A program made the translations under genes and the position numbers. The notes under the pieces were generated by a model. That model made no database searches, had not been told where the DNA came from, and was given only the letters and a program-made list of their open reading frames with translations. From Alphaproteobacteria bacterium (lineage in GTDB: Bacteria; Pseudomonadota; Alphaproteobacteria; Sphingomonadales; Sphingomonadaceae): a DNA stretch of 29,362 nt. The DNA is taken from contig JAHJSJ010000280.1 of the NCBI GenBank assembly GCA_018830415.1, forward strand, positions 1 to 29,362. Reading direction: 5' to 3'. Shown here piece by piece: positions 1 through 7,968 of the stretch. Position 1 is the first letter of the stretch. The number at the start of each line of letters is the position of its first letter.

Positions 1-705
1 GATCGCCTGCCAATCGCGCCCGAAGATGCCAAGACCGGGTTCGATTACCAGCTGTTTGCGCTTTATGGCGATGATGATGCGGGCCGGAATGGGGCTGTTC
101 CCGTGGCCCGGATCGTGGCTTTTCGCGGGACTGATTTTGATGGCGTTGCCGATGTGTTTTTCGGCACCTTGCGAAGCGATCAGATCGATATTGCCCGGCG
201 CTACTTCGCCGCAGAGCGCGCAAGGTTTGGCGATGCGGCGGCGTGGCACACGGCGGGCCATTCGATGGGCGGGGCGCTGGCGACCGAGATTTCGATTGCC
301 TATCCCGATGTGCGCGCGTGGCTGTTCAACCTCTCGCCTTTTTATCGCGGGGATTCGGATATCAACGCCGCCAACCGCACGCTGATCAACGAACGCGGTG
401 AGGCGCTGCGGACGCTACGCAAGTTCCGGTCTAACCCGGCGGCGGACGTGTTCATCATCAATTGCCACCCGCAAAAAAGCAGGTTTTCAAAGCATTCAGT
501 GCGGAAACTGGCTGATTGTCTGACCTGGATCGCGGCCTATGAAAGCAAGGATGCGCTGGGCGTGGTGCGCGCCAATGCGATTGCCAAGCCCGATGTGGAA
601 TGCGGCCCGCCGGACAAACCGCATCCGGGACGCACGCCCGCGCCGCATCCTGTCTGCGTCCACCAGTCGCGCCCCGATAAGGTGCCCGATCCCGCGGCCG
701 ATTGA
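1..705 (+). CDS. Lipase-like alpha/beta hydrolase, 3' part
   Basis: The frame is open from the first base of the window, so the N-terminus lies outside; 234 residues are visible. A G-H-S-M-G nucleophile elbow is encoded at 256-270, preceded by an I-V-A-F-R-G-T-D strand (about 112-135) like the oxyanion-hole strand of class 3 lipases and DUF2974-type hydrolases. The residues after the elbow (L-F-N-L-S-P-F) fit the next core strand. The last 40 or so residues are rich in Pro, His and Arg and look disordered. The expected Asp and His of the triad cannot be placed with confidence. The stop (TGA 703-705) lies 35 bases before the miaB ATG, so the two may be co-transcribed. The fold is fairly sure; the substrate is unknown. 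Confidence 0.7.
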   Translation, partial: DRLPIAPEDAKTGFDYQLFALYGDDDAGRNGAVPVARIVAFRGTDFDGVADVFFGTLRSDQIDIARRYFAAERARFGDAAAWHTAGHSMGGALATEISIAYPDVRAWLFNLSPFYRGDSDINAANRTLINERGEALRTLRKFRSNPAADVFIINCHPQKSRFSKHSVRKLADCLTWIAAYESKDALGVVRANAIAKPDVECGPPDKPHPGRTPAPHPVCVHQSRPDKVPDPAAD

Positions 706-740
706 AACCGCAGCCCATCGGCGCTAAAGGCGCGGGCCTC

Positions 741-2078
741 ATGAAAACCACCTCTTCCCCCAAAACCTACCGGGTCAAAAGCTTCGGCTGCCAGATGAAC
801 GTCTATGATGGCGAGCGCATGGCCGAATTGCTGGGGACACGCGGCATCGCGCCTGCGCCTGAGGGCGAAGAGGCGGATCTGGTCATCCTCAACACCTGCC
901 ACATCCGCGAGAAAGCCGCCGAGAAGGTCTATTCGGACATTGGGCGCCTGGTGAAGGCGGGCAACAAGGCAGGCAAGGCCCCGCTGATCGCGGTGGCGGG
1001 CTGTGTCGCGCAGGCCGAGGGTGAGGAAATCATGGCGCGCGCGCCTGCGGTTTCCATCGTGGTTGGCCCGCAGGCCTATCACCGCCTGCCCGAGATGCTC
1101 GACAAGGCCGCGAAGGGCGAGCGAGCGACCGATACCGACATGCCCGCCATCGCCAAGTTTGACGCGCTGCCCGCGCGCCGCAAACGCGGGCCGAGCGCGT
1201 TCCTGACGGTGCAGGAAGGCTGCGACAAGTTCTGCACTTATTGCGTCGTGCCCTATACGCGCGGCGCGGAAATCTCGCGGCCTTTCGCGCACCTGATCGC
1301 CGAAGCACAGAAATTGGTTGAAGCAGGCGCGAAGGAAATCACGCTGCTTGGCCAGAACGTCAATGCGTGGGCGGGTGAGGATGACAAGGGCCGCACAGCT
1401 GGCCTCGCAGGCCTGATCCACGCGCTCGCCCGGATCGATGGGCTGGAGCGTATCCGCTACACTACCAGCCACCCCAATGACATGGACGACGCGCTGATCG
1501 CTGCGCATGGCGAGGTGGCAAAGCTGATGCCCTATCTGCACCTGCCCGTGCAGAGCGGCAGCGACCGGGTGCTGAAAGCGATGAACCGCCAGCACACCGC
1601 CGAAAGCTACCTCAAGCTGCTGGAGCAGTTCCGCACCGTGCGCCCCGATATCGCGCTGTCGGGCGATTTCATCGTCGGCTTTCCGGGAGAGACCGAGGCC
1701 GAGTTTGAAGACACGCTGCGGATCGTTGACGAGGTGCGCTATGCCCACGCCTTCAGCTTCAAATATTCCCCGCGCCCCGGCACCCCGGCAGCCATAATGG
1801 ACGGGCAGACTGCCTCCGAAGTGATGGACGAACGCCTGCAACGCCTGCAGCAACGCATCGCCCACCACCAATTCGCGTTCAATCAGGCGAGCGTCGGCAA
1901 GACCTGCTCTGTGCTGGTCGAACGCACCGGGCGCAGCCCCGGCCAATGGCTCGGCAAATCGCCGTGGCTGCAATCGGTGTGGTTCGAAGCGCCCGCCAGC
2001 TTGGGCGACCTGGTCGAGGTCGAATTGGCCGAGGCGGGGCCGAATTCGCTGATGGGGATCATCCAAAAAGCATTGTAA
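741..2078 (+). CDS. miaB: tRNA-2-methylthio-N6-dimethylallyladenosine synthase MiaB
   Basis: This is a radical-SAM methylthiotransferase that adds the 2-methylthio group to i6A37 in tRNAs reading UNN codons, using two 4Fe-4S clusters. The 445 residues match the family length. The N-terminal UPF0004 domain begins with S-F-G-C-Q-M-N (Cys17) and carries further cysteines in N-T-C-H-I-R-E and A-G-C-V-A-Q. The radical-SAM CxxxCxxC is Cys161, Cys165 and Cys168, and a C-terminal TRAM-like segment follows from about residue 385. A TTG at 702 could extend the protein by 13 residues, but the ATG at 741 has an AAAGG at 726-730 and starts right at the conserved domain, so I chose it. In alphaproteobacteria miaB normally leads into phoH, but here a secreted-protein gene lies between them. 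Confidence 0.95.
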   Translation: MKTTSSPKTYRVKSFGCQMNVYDGERMAELLGTRGIAPAPEGEEADLVILNTCHIREKAAEKVYSDIGRLVKAGNKAGKAPLIAVAGCVAQAEGEEIMARAPAVSIVVGPQAYHRLPEMLDKAAKGERATDTDMPAIAKFDALPARRKRGPSAFLTVQEGCDKFCTYCVVPYTRGAEISRPFAHLIAEAQKLVEAGAKEITLLGQNVNAWAGEDDKGRTAGLAGLIHALARIDGLERIRYTTSHPNDMDDALIAAHGEVAKLMPYLHLPVQSGSDRVLKAMNRQHTAESYLKLLEQFRTVRPDIALSGDFIVGFPGETEAEFEDTLRIVDEVRYAHAFSFKYSPRPGTPAAIMDGQTASEVMDERLQRLQQRIAHHQFAFNQASVGKTCSVLVERTGRSPGQWLGKSPWLQSVWFEAPASLGDLVEVELAEAGPNSLMGIIQKAL

Positions 2079-2090
2079 AAATATAACTGT

Positions 2091-2109
2091 ATCGGAATGG
2101 CCGATTTAT
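2091..2109 (+). terminator. Weak hairpin after miaB
   Basis: ATCGG (2091-2095) pairs with CCGAT (2101-2105) around a 5-base loop and is followed by TTATT, 12 bases after the miaB stop. It overlaps the 3' end of the convergent gene. The stem is short, so this is only a candidate terminator. Confidence 0.3.
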
Positions 2110-3011
2110 TCGTTAGTAGCAGTTTCCTGATTGTTGACATAACGGCTCGCCGCAGCGGCAAAAATCTGGCCGTCCATGCTATTTGCAGGAAGTTCATAAA
2201 GCGCACTCAGATACGCGCGATCAAATTCTGTCAGCGAATCCGGAGCATATTGTCCGTTAAACAGCGTCAGAATTGTGGGCAGGCTGGCATTGTCGTCGTT
2301 CACGTCGTCATTGGTTGATGCGAGCAGCCGCATGGTTGCATAATCGGACAATTGGCGAAAAGTCTTACCCTCTACTGCGGAGCCTTCAATCAGCACGACC
2401 GCACCAACCAAATTGTTGCGCAACCGCACAAACCGGCTTGCGCTCTCAACACGGTTGACCGCGTCGTTATGATCACCTGTGCCTCCACCGCCCTTGCGTG
2501 TGGCGGGTATTATTGACCCATCAAGGTTGCGGAGATCGAACACATGCCACGCCCGCACCCCATCCGAACCTTTGTATATTCGGTCTATTTGGTAGTCTAG
2601 AAGGCCTTCAAACAGCCACTTTTCCTTTTCACGCAATTGATCGACGGTTGCATCCACCTCGTCGAGGAAGCCAACAAACGCATTCGGATCGCAGCCAGCC
2701 TCAGCCACCTCGATTACCTTGAGGTCTCTGATATTTTCCTCGATCCGCGCTTTGATAATCTCGGCCATATCGGCAGGAAGGCCCGAAACCTTCACACAGA
2801 TTGGCGCGTCGAAGCGGCCCACCGGTAATCCTCTGCGCGATGGACGCGTGATGGCTTTGCCCAATGTCTCGACAGCCTCACGTTTCTTTTGGCCGACAAC
2901 CGTAATTTCGTCTTCGACCTCGCCAGACGCCTGCTCTGATGTCTGCGCATATACATGGGAAGGCAGCCACGCGAAGCACAATAATATCAAGGAAAATAGC
3001 GCTTTTTTCAT
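2106..3011 (-). CDS. Secreted protein of unknown function
   Basis: I do not recognise this 301-residue family. The start at 3011 is preceded by AAGAAG and gives a clean Sec signal peptide: Met-Lys-Lys, a hydrophobic core to about residue 15, and an A-Q cleavage site near residue 22-23. An upstream start at 3038 would bury the signal and is unlikely. The mature N-terminus carries E-D-E-I-T-V-V-G-Q, resembling the TonB-box-like D-E-I-V-V-T-G found at the start of many sphingomonad outer-membrane receptors. A region with single Cys residues (I-C-V-K-V-S-G-L-P and A-G-C-D-P) follows, and later a Gly-rich patch. The protein is too short to be a receptor and has no Trp-rich or beta-barrel ending; it is probably periplasmic or exported. 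The gene is visibly less GC-rich than both flanks and runs against them, which suggests insertion between miaB and phoH. Confidence 0.75.
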   Translation of the reverse strand: MKKALFSLILLCFAWLPSHVYAQTSEQASGEVEDEITVVGQKKREAVETLGKAITRPSRRGLPVGRFDAPICVKVSGLPADMAEIIKARIEENIRDLKVIEVAEAGCDPNAFVGFLDEVDATVDQLREKEKWLFEGLLDYQIDRIYKGSDGVRAWHVFDLRNLDGSIIPATRKGGGGTGDHNDAVNRVESASRFVRLRNNLVGAVVLIEGSAVEGKTFRQLSDYATMRLLASTNDDVNDDNASLPTILTLFNGQYAPDSLTEFDRAYLSALYELPANSMDGQIFAAAASRYVNNQETATNE

Positions 3012-3016
3012 ATCTT

Positions 3017-3045
3017 CTTGTAACCCGGAAAAGCGCAAGCGACAA
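3017..3045 (-). promoter_or_regulatory. Candidate promoter of the secreted-protein gene
   Basis: Read on the minus strand, TTGTCG (3045-3040) and TACAAG (3022-3017) are separated by exactly 17 bases. The -10 box lies only 5 bases before the ATG at 3011, so transcription from it would give a leaderless or near-leaderless message. The interval 3012-3263 must also hold the phoH promoter, for which I see no convincing boxes. Confidence 0.3.
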
Positions 3046-3263
3046 GCACATGATGCATCGTATCATCGCTGGGTGCGTGCTGAATTCGCTGCGGGGTCTG
3101 GTATAGGCGCCGTTGCCCGCGTGATCTGAGCGCGGCGCGCAAGATTGCGTTGTTGTGACTTTCCACCGCCATCTCATCGCCATCGGCTTGCTTTGCCCCC
3201 GCGTGTGCTTACCTTCGCGACTCAGGACGAGGGATTGTCCCTTGGTCTGAACCAAAGGAACCT

Positions 3264-4295
3264 ATGGGCCGACGACCCTCCCGTGCCGGACATCCGGCTC
3301 TTTCGCCCGATCCGCGCGATATTCCGGAACCCCGGCGCGCGCGCGTTGATCTGACCTTTGAAAACCAGTCGCTGCTTGGCCCGTTGTTCGGGCAGTTCGA
3401 TGCCAATCTGGTGCAGGTCGAAAACCGGCTCGGCGTGTATATCCATGCACGCGGGCCGATGGTGGTGATCGAAGGGCCGGAGGATGACGTCGCCCGCGCC
3501 CGCGAAACGCTCAAAACCATGTATGACCGGCTGGCGCGCGGAGAAGCGCTCGATAGCGGCGCGATCGAAGCGCTGATCGCGATGTCCAGTGAACCCACGC
3601 TCGAAGGGATTATTTCGGGTGAGGCCGATGCGCCGCCGATCATGATCCGCACGCGCAAGAAAACCATCGTGCCGCGCTCTGCCACGCAGATCGAATATAT
3701 GCGCAGTCTGGCGCGCGACGATATCATCTTCGCGCTTGGCCCGGCGGGCACGGGCAAGACCTATCTGGCGGTGGCGCAGGCGGTAGCGCAGCTGATCACC
3801 GGGAGCGTGCAGCGCCTGATCCTGTCGCGTCCGGCGGTCGAGGCGGGGGAGAAACTCGGCTTCCTGCCCGGCGATATGAAGGAGAAGGTCGATCCCTATC
3901 TGCGCCCGCTCTATGATGCGCTGAATGACTGCATGCCGCCCGAACAGGTTGAACGGCGGCTGGCCAATGGCGAGATCGAAATCGCGCCGATTGCCTTCAT
4001 GCGCGGGCGCACGCTGGCGGACAGTTTCATCATCCTGGACGAGGCACAGAACACCACGCGCGAACAGATGAAGATGTTCCTGACCCGGTTTGGCCAGAAC
4101 AGCCGGATGGTGATCTGCGGCGATCCCCGGCAGGTGGATATCCCCGGCGGCCCGGCCAATAGCGGGCTGAACGATGCGGTATCGCGGCTGGAGGGGATCG
4201 AAGGCTTCGGCACCATCCGCTTCACCGCCGCCGACGTGGTGCGCCACCCGATCGTGGGCCGGATTGTCGAGGCGTATGAGGGCGAGGGGGCTTAG
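3264..4295 (+). CDS. phoH: PhoH-family ATPase (PhoL/YbeZ type)
   Basis: This is a cytoplasmic P-loop ATPase of the PhoH-like (YbeZ) family, which acts with YbeY in ribosome and RNA metabolism. Its 343 residues are normal length. An N-terminal KH-like region (about 30-95) precedes the ATPase. Walker A is G-P-A-G-T-G-K-T at 159-166, and Walker B is F-I-I-L-D-E-A-Q near 255-262 with Asp259 and Glu260. The start is supported by AAAGGA at 3254-3259, four bases before the ATG. The first 25 residues are basic and Pro-rich and probably disordered. Normally phoH is followed directly by ybeY; here about 2.1 kb separate them, holding a minus-strand ABC transporter. Confidence 0.93.
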   Translation: MGRRPSRAGHPALSPDPRDIPEPRRARVDLTFENQSLLGPLFGQFDANLVQVENRLGVYIHARGPMVVIEGPEDDVARARETLKTMYDRLARGEALDSGAIEALIAMSSEPTLEGIISGEADAPPIMIRTRKKTIVPRSATQIEYMRSLARDDIIFALGPAGTGKTYLAVAQAVAQLITGSVQRLILSRPAVEAGEKLGFLPGDMKEKVDPYLRPLYDALNDCMPPEQVERRLANGEIEIAPIAFMRGRTLADSFIILDEAQNTTREQMKMFLTRFGQNSRMVICGDPRQVDIPGGPANSGLNDAVSRLEGIEGFGTIRFTAADVVRHPIVGRIVEAYEGEGA

Positions 4296-4309
4296 GGGGG
4301 AGGGTCCGG

Positions 4310-4358
4310 TTTGGGGTCATTGAGGCGGCAAAGCTGCCTTTCGGCTAACGACCCCAAA
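4310..4358. repeat. Nested palindrome between phoH and the ABC gene
   Basis: TTTGGGGTC (4310-4318) and GACCCCAAA (4350-4358) form a perfect 9-bp outer stem. Inside it AGGCGGC (4323-4329) pairs with GCTGCCT (4333-4339) around AAA, with one G-T pair. It lies between convergent genes, so it could end transcription both ways, but no T-run follows on either strand. A small dispersed repeat element is an alternative. Confidence 0.5.
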
Positions 4359-4386
4359 AGAGACATTGGGCATCGATTGCTCGCAG

Positions 4387-5100
4387 TTAGCGAAGGGCCG
4401 CAACCAATTCACGCTCGAACCGGGCAGCATCATTCCGTCCCGCACGCAATCTCGGCTCGTCAAGCTGCAAGCTCAAACGGCCTTTGGTCAGCACGATTCC
4501 ACTATCGCAGAAGCCGCACAGCGTGGTCAGGTCATGCAAGGCCGTGATGAGCGTGAGCCCTCGATTGACCATCTGAGCAAGCGCGGCTCGAACATCGAAG
4601 GCCGCAACAGGATCGAGCCAGTTGAAGGGTTCATCAAGGATAACGATGCGAGAGGGCACCGCAAAGGCCAGGGCCAAAGCGGCGCGCTGGCGCATGCCGG
4701 ACGAGCATTCACCCGCAGGCACGTCGAGCAGCTCTCCTATGCCGAGCGCCTGCCATAGCCCTGCGTTGCGCTCCTGCTGAACTTCGACCGGATCGCCCGC
4801 AAGGTCGAGCAACTCGTGCACCCTGAGTAACGCAGGGAGGTGTTCAATCGGCGGGGCGAACCCGATTATCTGCGCCCGTGCACCGCGGTCGTCCGCCTGC
4901 TCCTCGCCGAAAACCATGCAACTGCCACCACAAATGGGAAGCCTTCCGGCAATGGCGCGCAGTAGCGTGGTCTTGCCCGAGCCATTGGCACCGATCACCC
5001 CGAACCAGCTAGCACGTGCGATGGCGGCACTGACATCTTGGACAATCGGTCGCCCGCTGCGATTGACCGTCAATCCGGTGATGGCAAGCGCGTTAGTCAT
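4387..5100 (-). CDS. ABC transporter ATP-binding protein
   Basis: This 237-residue nucleotide-binding subunit has Walker A G-A-N-G-S-G-K-T (37-44), a signature region C-S-S-G-M-R-Q-R (132-139), Walker B I-V-I-L-D-E-P (152-158) and the H-loop T-A-L-H-D with His189. At the Q-loop, where Gln is expected, I read F-A-P-P-I-E (81-86), so the usual Gln seems to be missing. The start at 5100 is chosen because its ATG overlaps the TGA of the upstream permease as ATGA, typical of translational coupling; an ATG four codons earlier (5112) is possible. The open frame runs further upstream to 5508, but only as a shadow of the permease. The substrate is unknown; the small single-domain layout with an unusual permease fits a CcmA/ABC-2-like exporter. 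Confidence 0.88.
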   Translation of the reverse strand: MTNALAITGLTVNRSGRPIVQDVSAAIARASWFGVIGANGSGKTTLLRAIAGRLPICGGSCMVFGEEQADDRGARAQIIGFAPPIEHLPALLRVHELLDLAGDPVEVQQERNAGLWQALGIGELLDVPAGECSSGMRQRAALALAFAVPSRIVILDEPFNWLDPVAAFDVRAALAQMVNRGLTLITALHDLTTLCGFCDSGIVLTKGRLSLQLDEPRLRAGRNDAARFERELVAALR

Positions 5101-6101
5101 GCTAACAGCCATCTTTTTCCCGATCCGAGGCGGGCCAACCAGACAATCGCGGCGATGAGGATAGCCGCGCCAAGAGGCGGGCCTGTCATAGCCACGTAGC
5201 CTGTTGCCGCGATCACTCCGGCAACGGCCCAGTCGGCGATCAGGCGGCTGAAGGCGCGATAAGCGAAGATGCGCGCTGTGGTCAGGACGAGCAGACCAAG
5301 GGCAACAGCAGCGGTCAACCCTGCCGCAAGCCAGTTCTGTGCAAGTGTCAGCACTGCCCCAAACGGTAGCAGGAACATAATCTGGGCGGGGAGCCAGTGC
5401 CGCAATAGCGAGGCTGGCGAATGGCCCATCAGTGTCATGTAGCGCACCGTGGCGGCATCCACCCTTCCCGTCAGCACGATGACCATCAAGCCGTAAGCGC
5501 CTGCCCATAGGGCATCGAGATATCCGCCCTGCGGCAGGATTGCACCGATAGCTCCAAGGACGGCCGCCGCAATTGCGCCGATTATCGGCGCACGCCTATG
5601 CCGGATCAGATTGAGCCTTCTTTGGGAGGTAATGTCTCGCCACCAGCGCAGCACGCGCTCACGCACGAAGGGAAACGCCAGCCCGCCAATAACCCCGGCG
5701 CATGTCCCCAAAGCTGCGCCTCCCGGGTTGAGGATACCCACTGCGGCCAAGCCAAAGAACCCCAGCAGGATCCCGGCTGACAGCAACGGCACAATATAGG
5801 ACAACCAATCTCCGGGACGCTGAGCAAACCGCGCGAGCGGGCCATCGCTCTGATGGAACCACACTCGCTCGAGCAGAGCCTTTGCGATCACCGTCGCGAT
5901 CAATGCGCTGGCACCGTAATCAATGAGGTCGCGGTGGTCGCTCGGCAGTCCTTTGAGCCAGGCGCGGGCAACCAAAACGAGCAACGGCAATCCGATCAAG
6001 ACCGTCAGCAGGTCGGCGGTGTTCTTGGCTATTTGCCGCGCGGTTGCTTTAGCTATCGCGGCATCGAGTCTGAGGATGGCAATGCGCAAAGAGAGTTCCA
6101 C
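5097..6101 (-). CDS. Polytopic membrane protein, probable ABC permease
   Basis: This 334-residue protein has roughly eight to ten hydrophobic stretches, for example around residues 28-48, 60-80, 100-145, 168-212 and 235-325, and no signal peptide. It shows no motif that I recognise. Its role as partner of the ATPase is inferred from the ATGA overlap between its stop and the next gene. The start is a GTG at 6101, the first start in the frame, with no good Shine-Dalgarno; there is no later Met until well inside the protein. The N-terminus (about 25 residues) is amphipathic and cytoplasmic-looking. I cannot say whether the pair exports or imports. Confidence 0.75.
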   Translation of the reverse strand: MELSLRIAILRLDAAIAKATARQIAKNTADLLTVLIGLPLLVLVARAWLKGLPSDHRDLIDYGASALIATVIAKALLERVWFHQSDGPLARFAQRPGDWLSYIVPLLSAGILLGFFGLAAVGILNPGGAALGTCAGVIGGLAFPFVRERVLRWWRDITSQRRLNLIRHRRAPIIGAIAAAVLGAIGAILPQGGYLDALWAGAYGLMVIVLTGRVDAATVRYMTLMGHSPASLLRHWLPAQIMFLLPFGAVLTLAQNWLAAGLTAAVALGLLVLTTARIFAYRAFSRLIADWAVAGVIAATGYVAMTGPPLGAAILIAAIVWLARLGSGKRWLLA

Positions 6102-6427
6102 ACTGATAAGATGCCAATTTCGCTGTCAAATTCCTGCAATAGCGCCGCCACGCGCTACCGCAACGCCATTTTGGACAACAGGATAGCAGCCATTCGCCTA
6201 ACCATCCAATCCCCGCCATTTGCCATTCTCCATCGCTCTCCTGAAAGCTGACACAGGCGGGGCGGGTTGGAGCGTTTCCCTTTCCTACCTTGCGGCTTTC
6301 GCGCTACCCTGCGGCTGTATGAACCACGCTTCTCGCCCTTGCCCGTTGCACCTGCGTCGCAGGCGGCTTTGTAAGGCCCGGTTTTCTGCTTCAGGACAGT
6401 GTAACATGTGTCTCCAACAGGCGCGCC
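6102..6427. other. Divergent intergenic region without a gene
   Basis: This is the spacer between the ABC permease (minus) and ybeY (plus). It should hold both promoters, but I find no pair of boxes with good spacing. CCTGCG-T-CGCAGG at 6351-6363 is a perfect 6-bp inverted repeat around one base and could bind a dimeric protein. No RNA gene or credible ORF is seen. Confidence 0.4.
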
Positions 6428-6919
6428 ATGCAGCTTGATATCGACATTGAAGGTTGGCCTGCGGGCGAATGGGAGGCGCTGGCGGAGCGCGCCGCGCAGG
6501 CTGCGGGTGAGGGCGAGCCGTTGCTTGCCAACCCGCGCCTGATGGCGAGCCTGCTGTTCACTTCCGATGCCGAAGTCCACGCACTCAACCGCGAATGGCG
6601 GCAGCGCGACAAGCCCACCAATGTGCTCAGTTTCCCGATGCTGGAACGCGATGAACTCGAAGGCCTCGCCCACGCCGGTAATCTTGGGGGCCCGCCCGTC
6701 ATGTTTGGCGATATCGCGCTGGCTTACGAAACCTGCGCGCGCGAGGCGGCGGACAAGGGCGTCAGCCTGGAAGCCCACGCCGCCCATCTGATCGTTCACG
6801 GCCTCCTGCATCTCGCGGGCCACGATCATGTCGATTCGGACGCACAGGCCGAACAAATGGAAGCGTTGGAAACGGCGATACTTGCAAAACTGGGTATCCT
6901 TGACCCATATGGCGAATAA
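6428..6919 (+). CDS. ybeY: Endoribonuclease YbeY
   Basis: YbeY is a zinc-dependent single-strand endoribonuclease needed for 16S rRNA 3'-end maturation and ribosome quality control. The signature H-x3-H-x5-H is present as His124, His128 and His134. The preceding N-V-L-S-F-P (65-70) and F-G-D-I-A-L (93-98) stretches are the usual family blocks. At 163 residues it is of normal length. The ATG at 6428 has only a weak AGG-type ribosome site upstream. The next gene, corC, starts 26 bases after the stop and has a strong ribosome site, so the two are probably one operon. Confidence 0.95.
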   Translation: MQLDIDIEGWPAGEWEALAERAAQAAGEGEPLLANPRLMASLLFTSDAEVHALNREWRQRDKPTNVLSFPMLERDELEGLAHAGNLGGPPVMFGDIALAYETCAREAADKGVSLEAHAAHLIVHGLLHLAGHDHVDSDAQAEQMEALETAILAKLGILDPYGE

Positions 6920-6945
6920 CAACCCAAGGAGCTGTTTCTAAGGCC

Positions 6946-7887
6946 ATGGCCGATTCCCCATCTTCTGCGCCTCAATCGGGAGACGCGGACAGTAGCAGCG
7001 GGCTTTGGCCTGCCTTGCGAAAGATCCTGGGCTTCGAAGCGGAGCGTTCCTTGCGTGAACAGCTCGAAGAGGCGATCGACGAGCACGAGGGCGAGAATGA
7101 CTCTGCGGGCGGCGAAGACCGCAGCACCGCGCGCGGCGACCTGTCGCGGGTTGAACGCCAGATGTTGCGCAACCTGCTGCATTTCTCCGAACATGACGCC
7201 GACGACGTAGCGGTGCCGCGCGGTGAGATCATCGCGGTGGATGCCGATATCAGCTGGGCCGAAATGGTCGCCGCCTTCAGCGAACATGGCCATTCGCGGA
7301 TGCCGGTGTACCGCGAAACGCTCGATAGCGTGATCGGGATGATCCACATCAAGGATATCTTCCCCTTTCTCGCCAATGGCACCCCGCCGCCCGATGACTG
7401 GACGACATTGATGCGCCAACCGCTGTATGTGCCGCAGGCGCGCGGGGCGCTGGATGTGCTGGCCGATATGCGCACCCAGCGTGTCCACCTTGCCATCGTG
7501 CTCGATGAATTTTCGGGAACCGACGGGCTGATCACGATCGAGGATCTGGTCGAAGAGATCGTCGGCGATATCGAGGATGAGCATGATGATGCGCCGCAAG
7601 CGCTGATCGTGCCGATTGGTGATGGGATGTGGGATTGTGATGCCCGCGCGGAGCTGGATGATGTCGCCGTGCAGGTCGATCCGCGTCTGGCTGAGGTTGA
7701 AGAAGCGGTCGATACGCTGGGCGGGCTTGCCTTTGTCCTGGCCGAAGCGGTGCCGCCGGTCGGCACGGTGCTGGAACACGCCAGCGGCTGGCGGATCGAA
7801 GTGACCGCGGGCGATGAAACCCACGTGACGCGACTGCGGCTGCATCCCCCGGCAGCAGCGGGTAACGTGCAACAGGCGCAACGCTGA
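6946..7887 (+). CDS. corC: CorC/TlyC-type CBS-domain protein
   Basis: This 313-residue cytoplasmic protein has a variable acidic N-terminus (1-65), a pair of CBS domains (about 75-200) and a C-terminal CorC_HlyC transporter-associated domain (about 215-300). The first CBS begins near V-P-R-G-E-I-I-A-V-D, and the second includes L-A-I-V-L-D-E-F-S-G-T-D-G-L-I-T-I-E-D, a hallmark of the family. Relatives are linked to magnesium and cobalt efflux or to adenine-nucleotide sensing; the exact role here is not shown. AAGGAG lies upstream in the ybeY-corC gap. In many alphaproteobacteria lnt follows next; here a LysR regulator does instead. Confidence 0.9.
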   Translation: MADSPSSAPQSGDADSSSGLWPALRKILGFEAERSLREQLEEAIDEHEGENDSAGGEDRSTARGDLSRVERQMLRNLLHFSEHDADDVAVPRGEIIAVDADISWAEMVAAFSEHGHSRMPVYRETLDSVIGMIHIKDIFPFLANGTPPPDDWTTLMRQPLYVPQARGALDVLADMRTQRVHLAIVLDEFSGTDGLITIEDLVEEIVGDIEDEHDDAPQALIVPIGDGMWDCDARAELDDVAVQVDPRLAEVEEAVDTLGGLAFVLAEAVPPVGTVLEHASGWRIEVTAGDETHVTRLRLHPPAAAGNVQQAQR

Positions 7888-7893
7888 CACTGG

Positions 7894-7933
7894 GGATGCA
7901 ATTTTTCTTCGATTTTTTGCATCCAAGCTGCAA
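7894..7933. promoter_or_regulatory. Candidate LysR operator with two nested inverted repeats
   Basis: TTGCA (7917-7921), 7 bases, then TGCAA (7929-7933) forms a T-N11-A palindrome of the kind bound by LysR-type regulators. An overlapping inverted repeat pairs GGATGCAA (7894-7901) with TTGCATCC (7917-7924). Both sit 36-75 bases before the LysR ATG, fitting autoregulation. The first repeat lacks a T-run after it, so it is not a normal terminator for corC. Confidence 0.45.
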
Positions 7934-7968
7934 ATTTGGCGTATCTCCTGCCAGCAAGGAGATGTTTG

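Noticed and set aside
537..2066. 509-codon open frame antisense to miaB
   Set aside because: It is a complement shadow of a gene with all MiaB motifs; composition is unlike a real protein and it has no ribosome site.
4310..4358. Intrinsic terminator for phoH
   Set aside because: The stem is strong but neither strand has a T-run after it, so I list it as a palindrome only.
5101..5508. N-terminal extension of the ABC ATPase frame
   Set aside because: The added residues overlap the permease gene and look nothing like an ABC domain; the ATGA overlap fixes the start at 5100.
6155..6922. 255-codon minus frame across the spacer and ybeY
   Set aside because: Most of it is opposite ybeY, and the rest has no ribosome site or recognisable motif.
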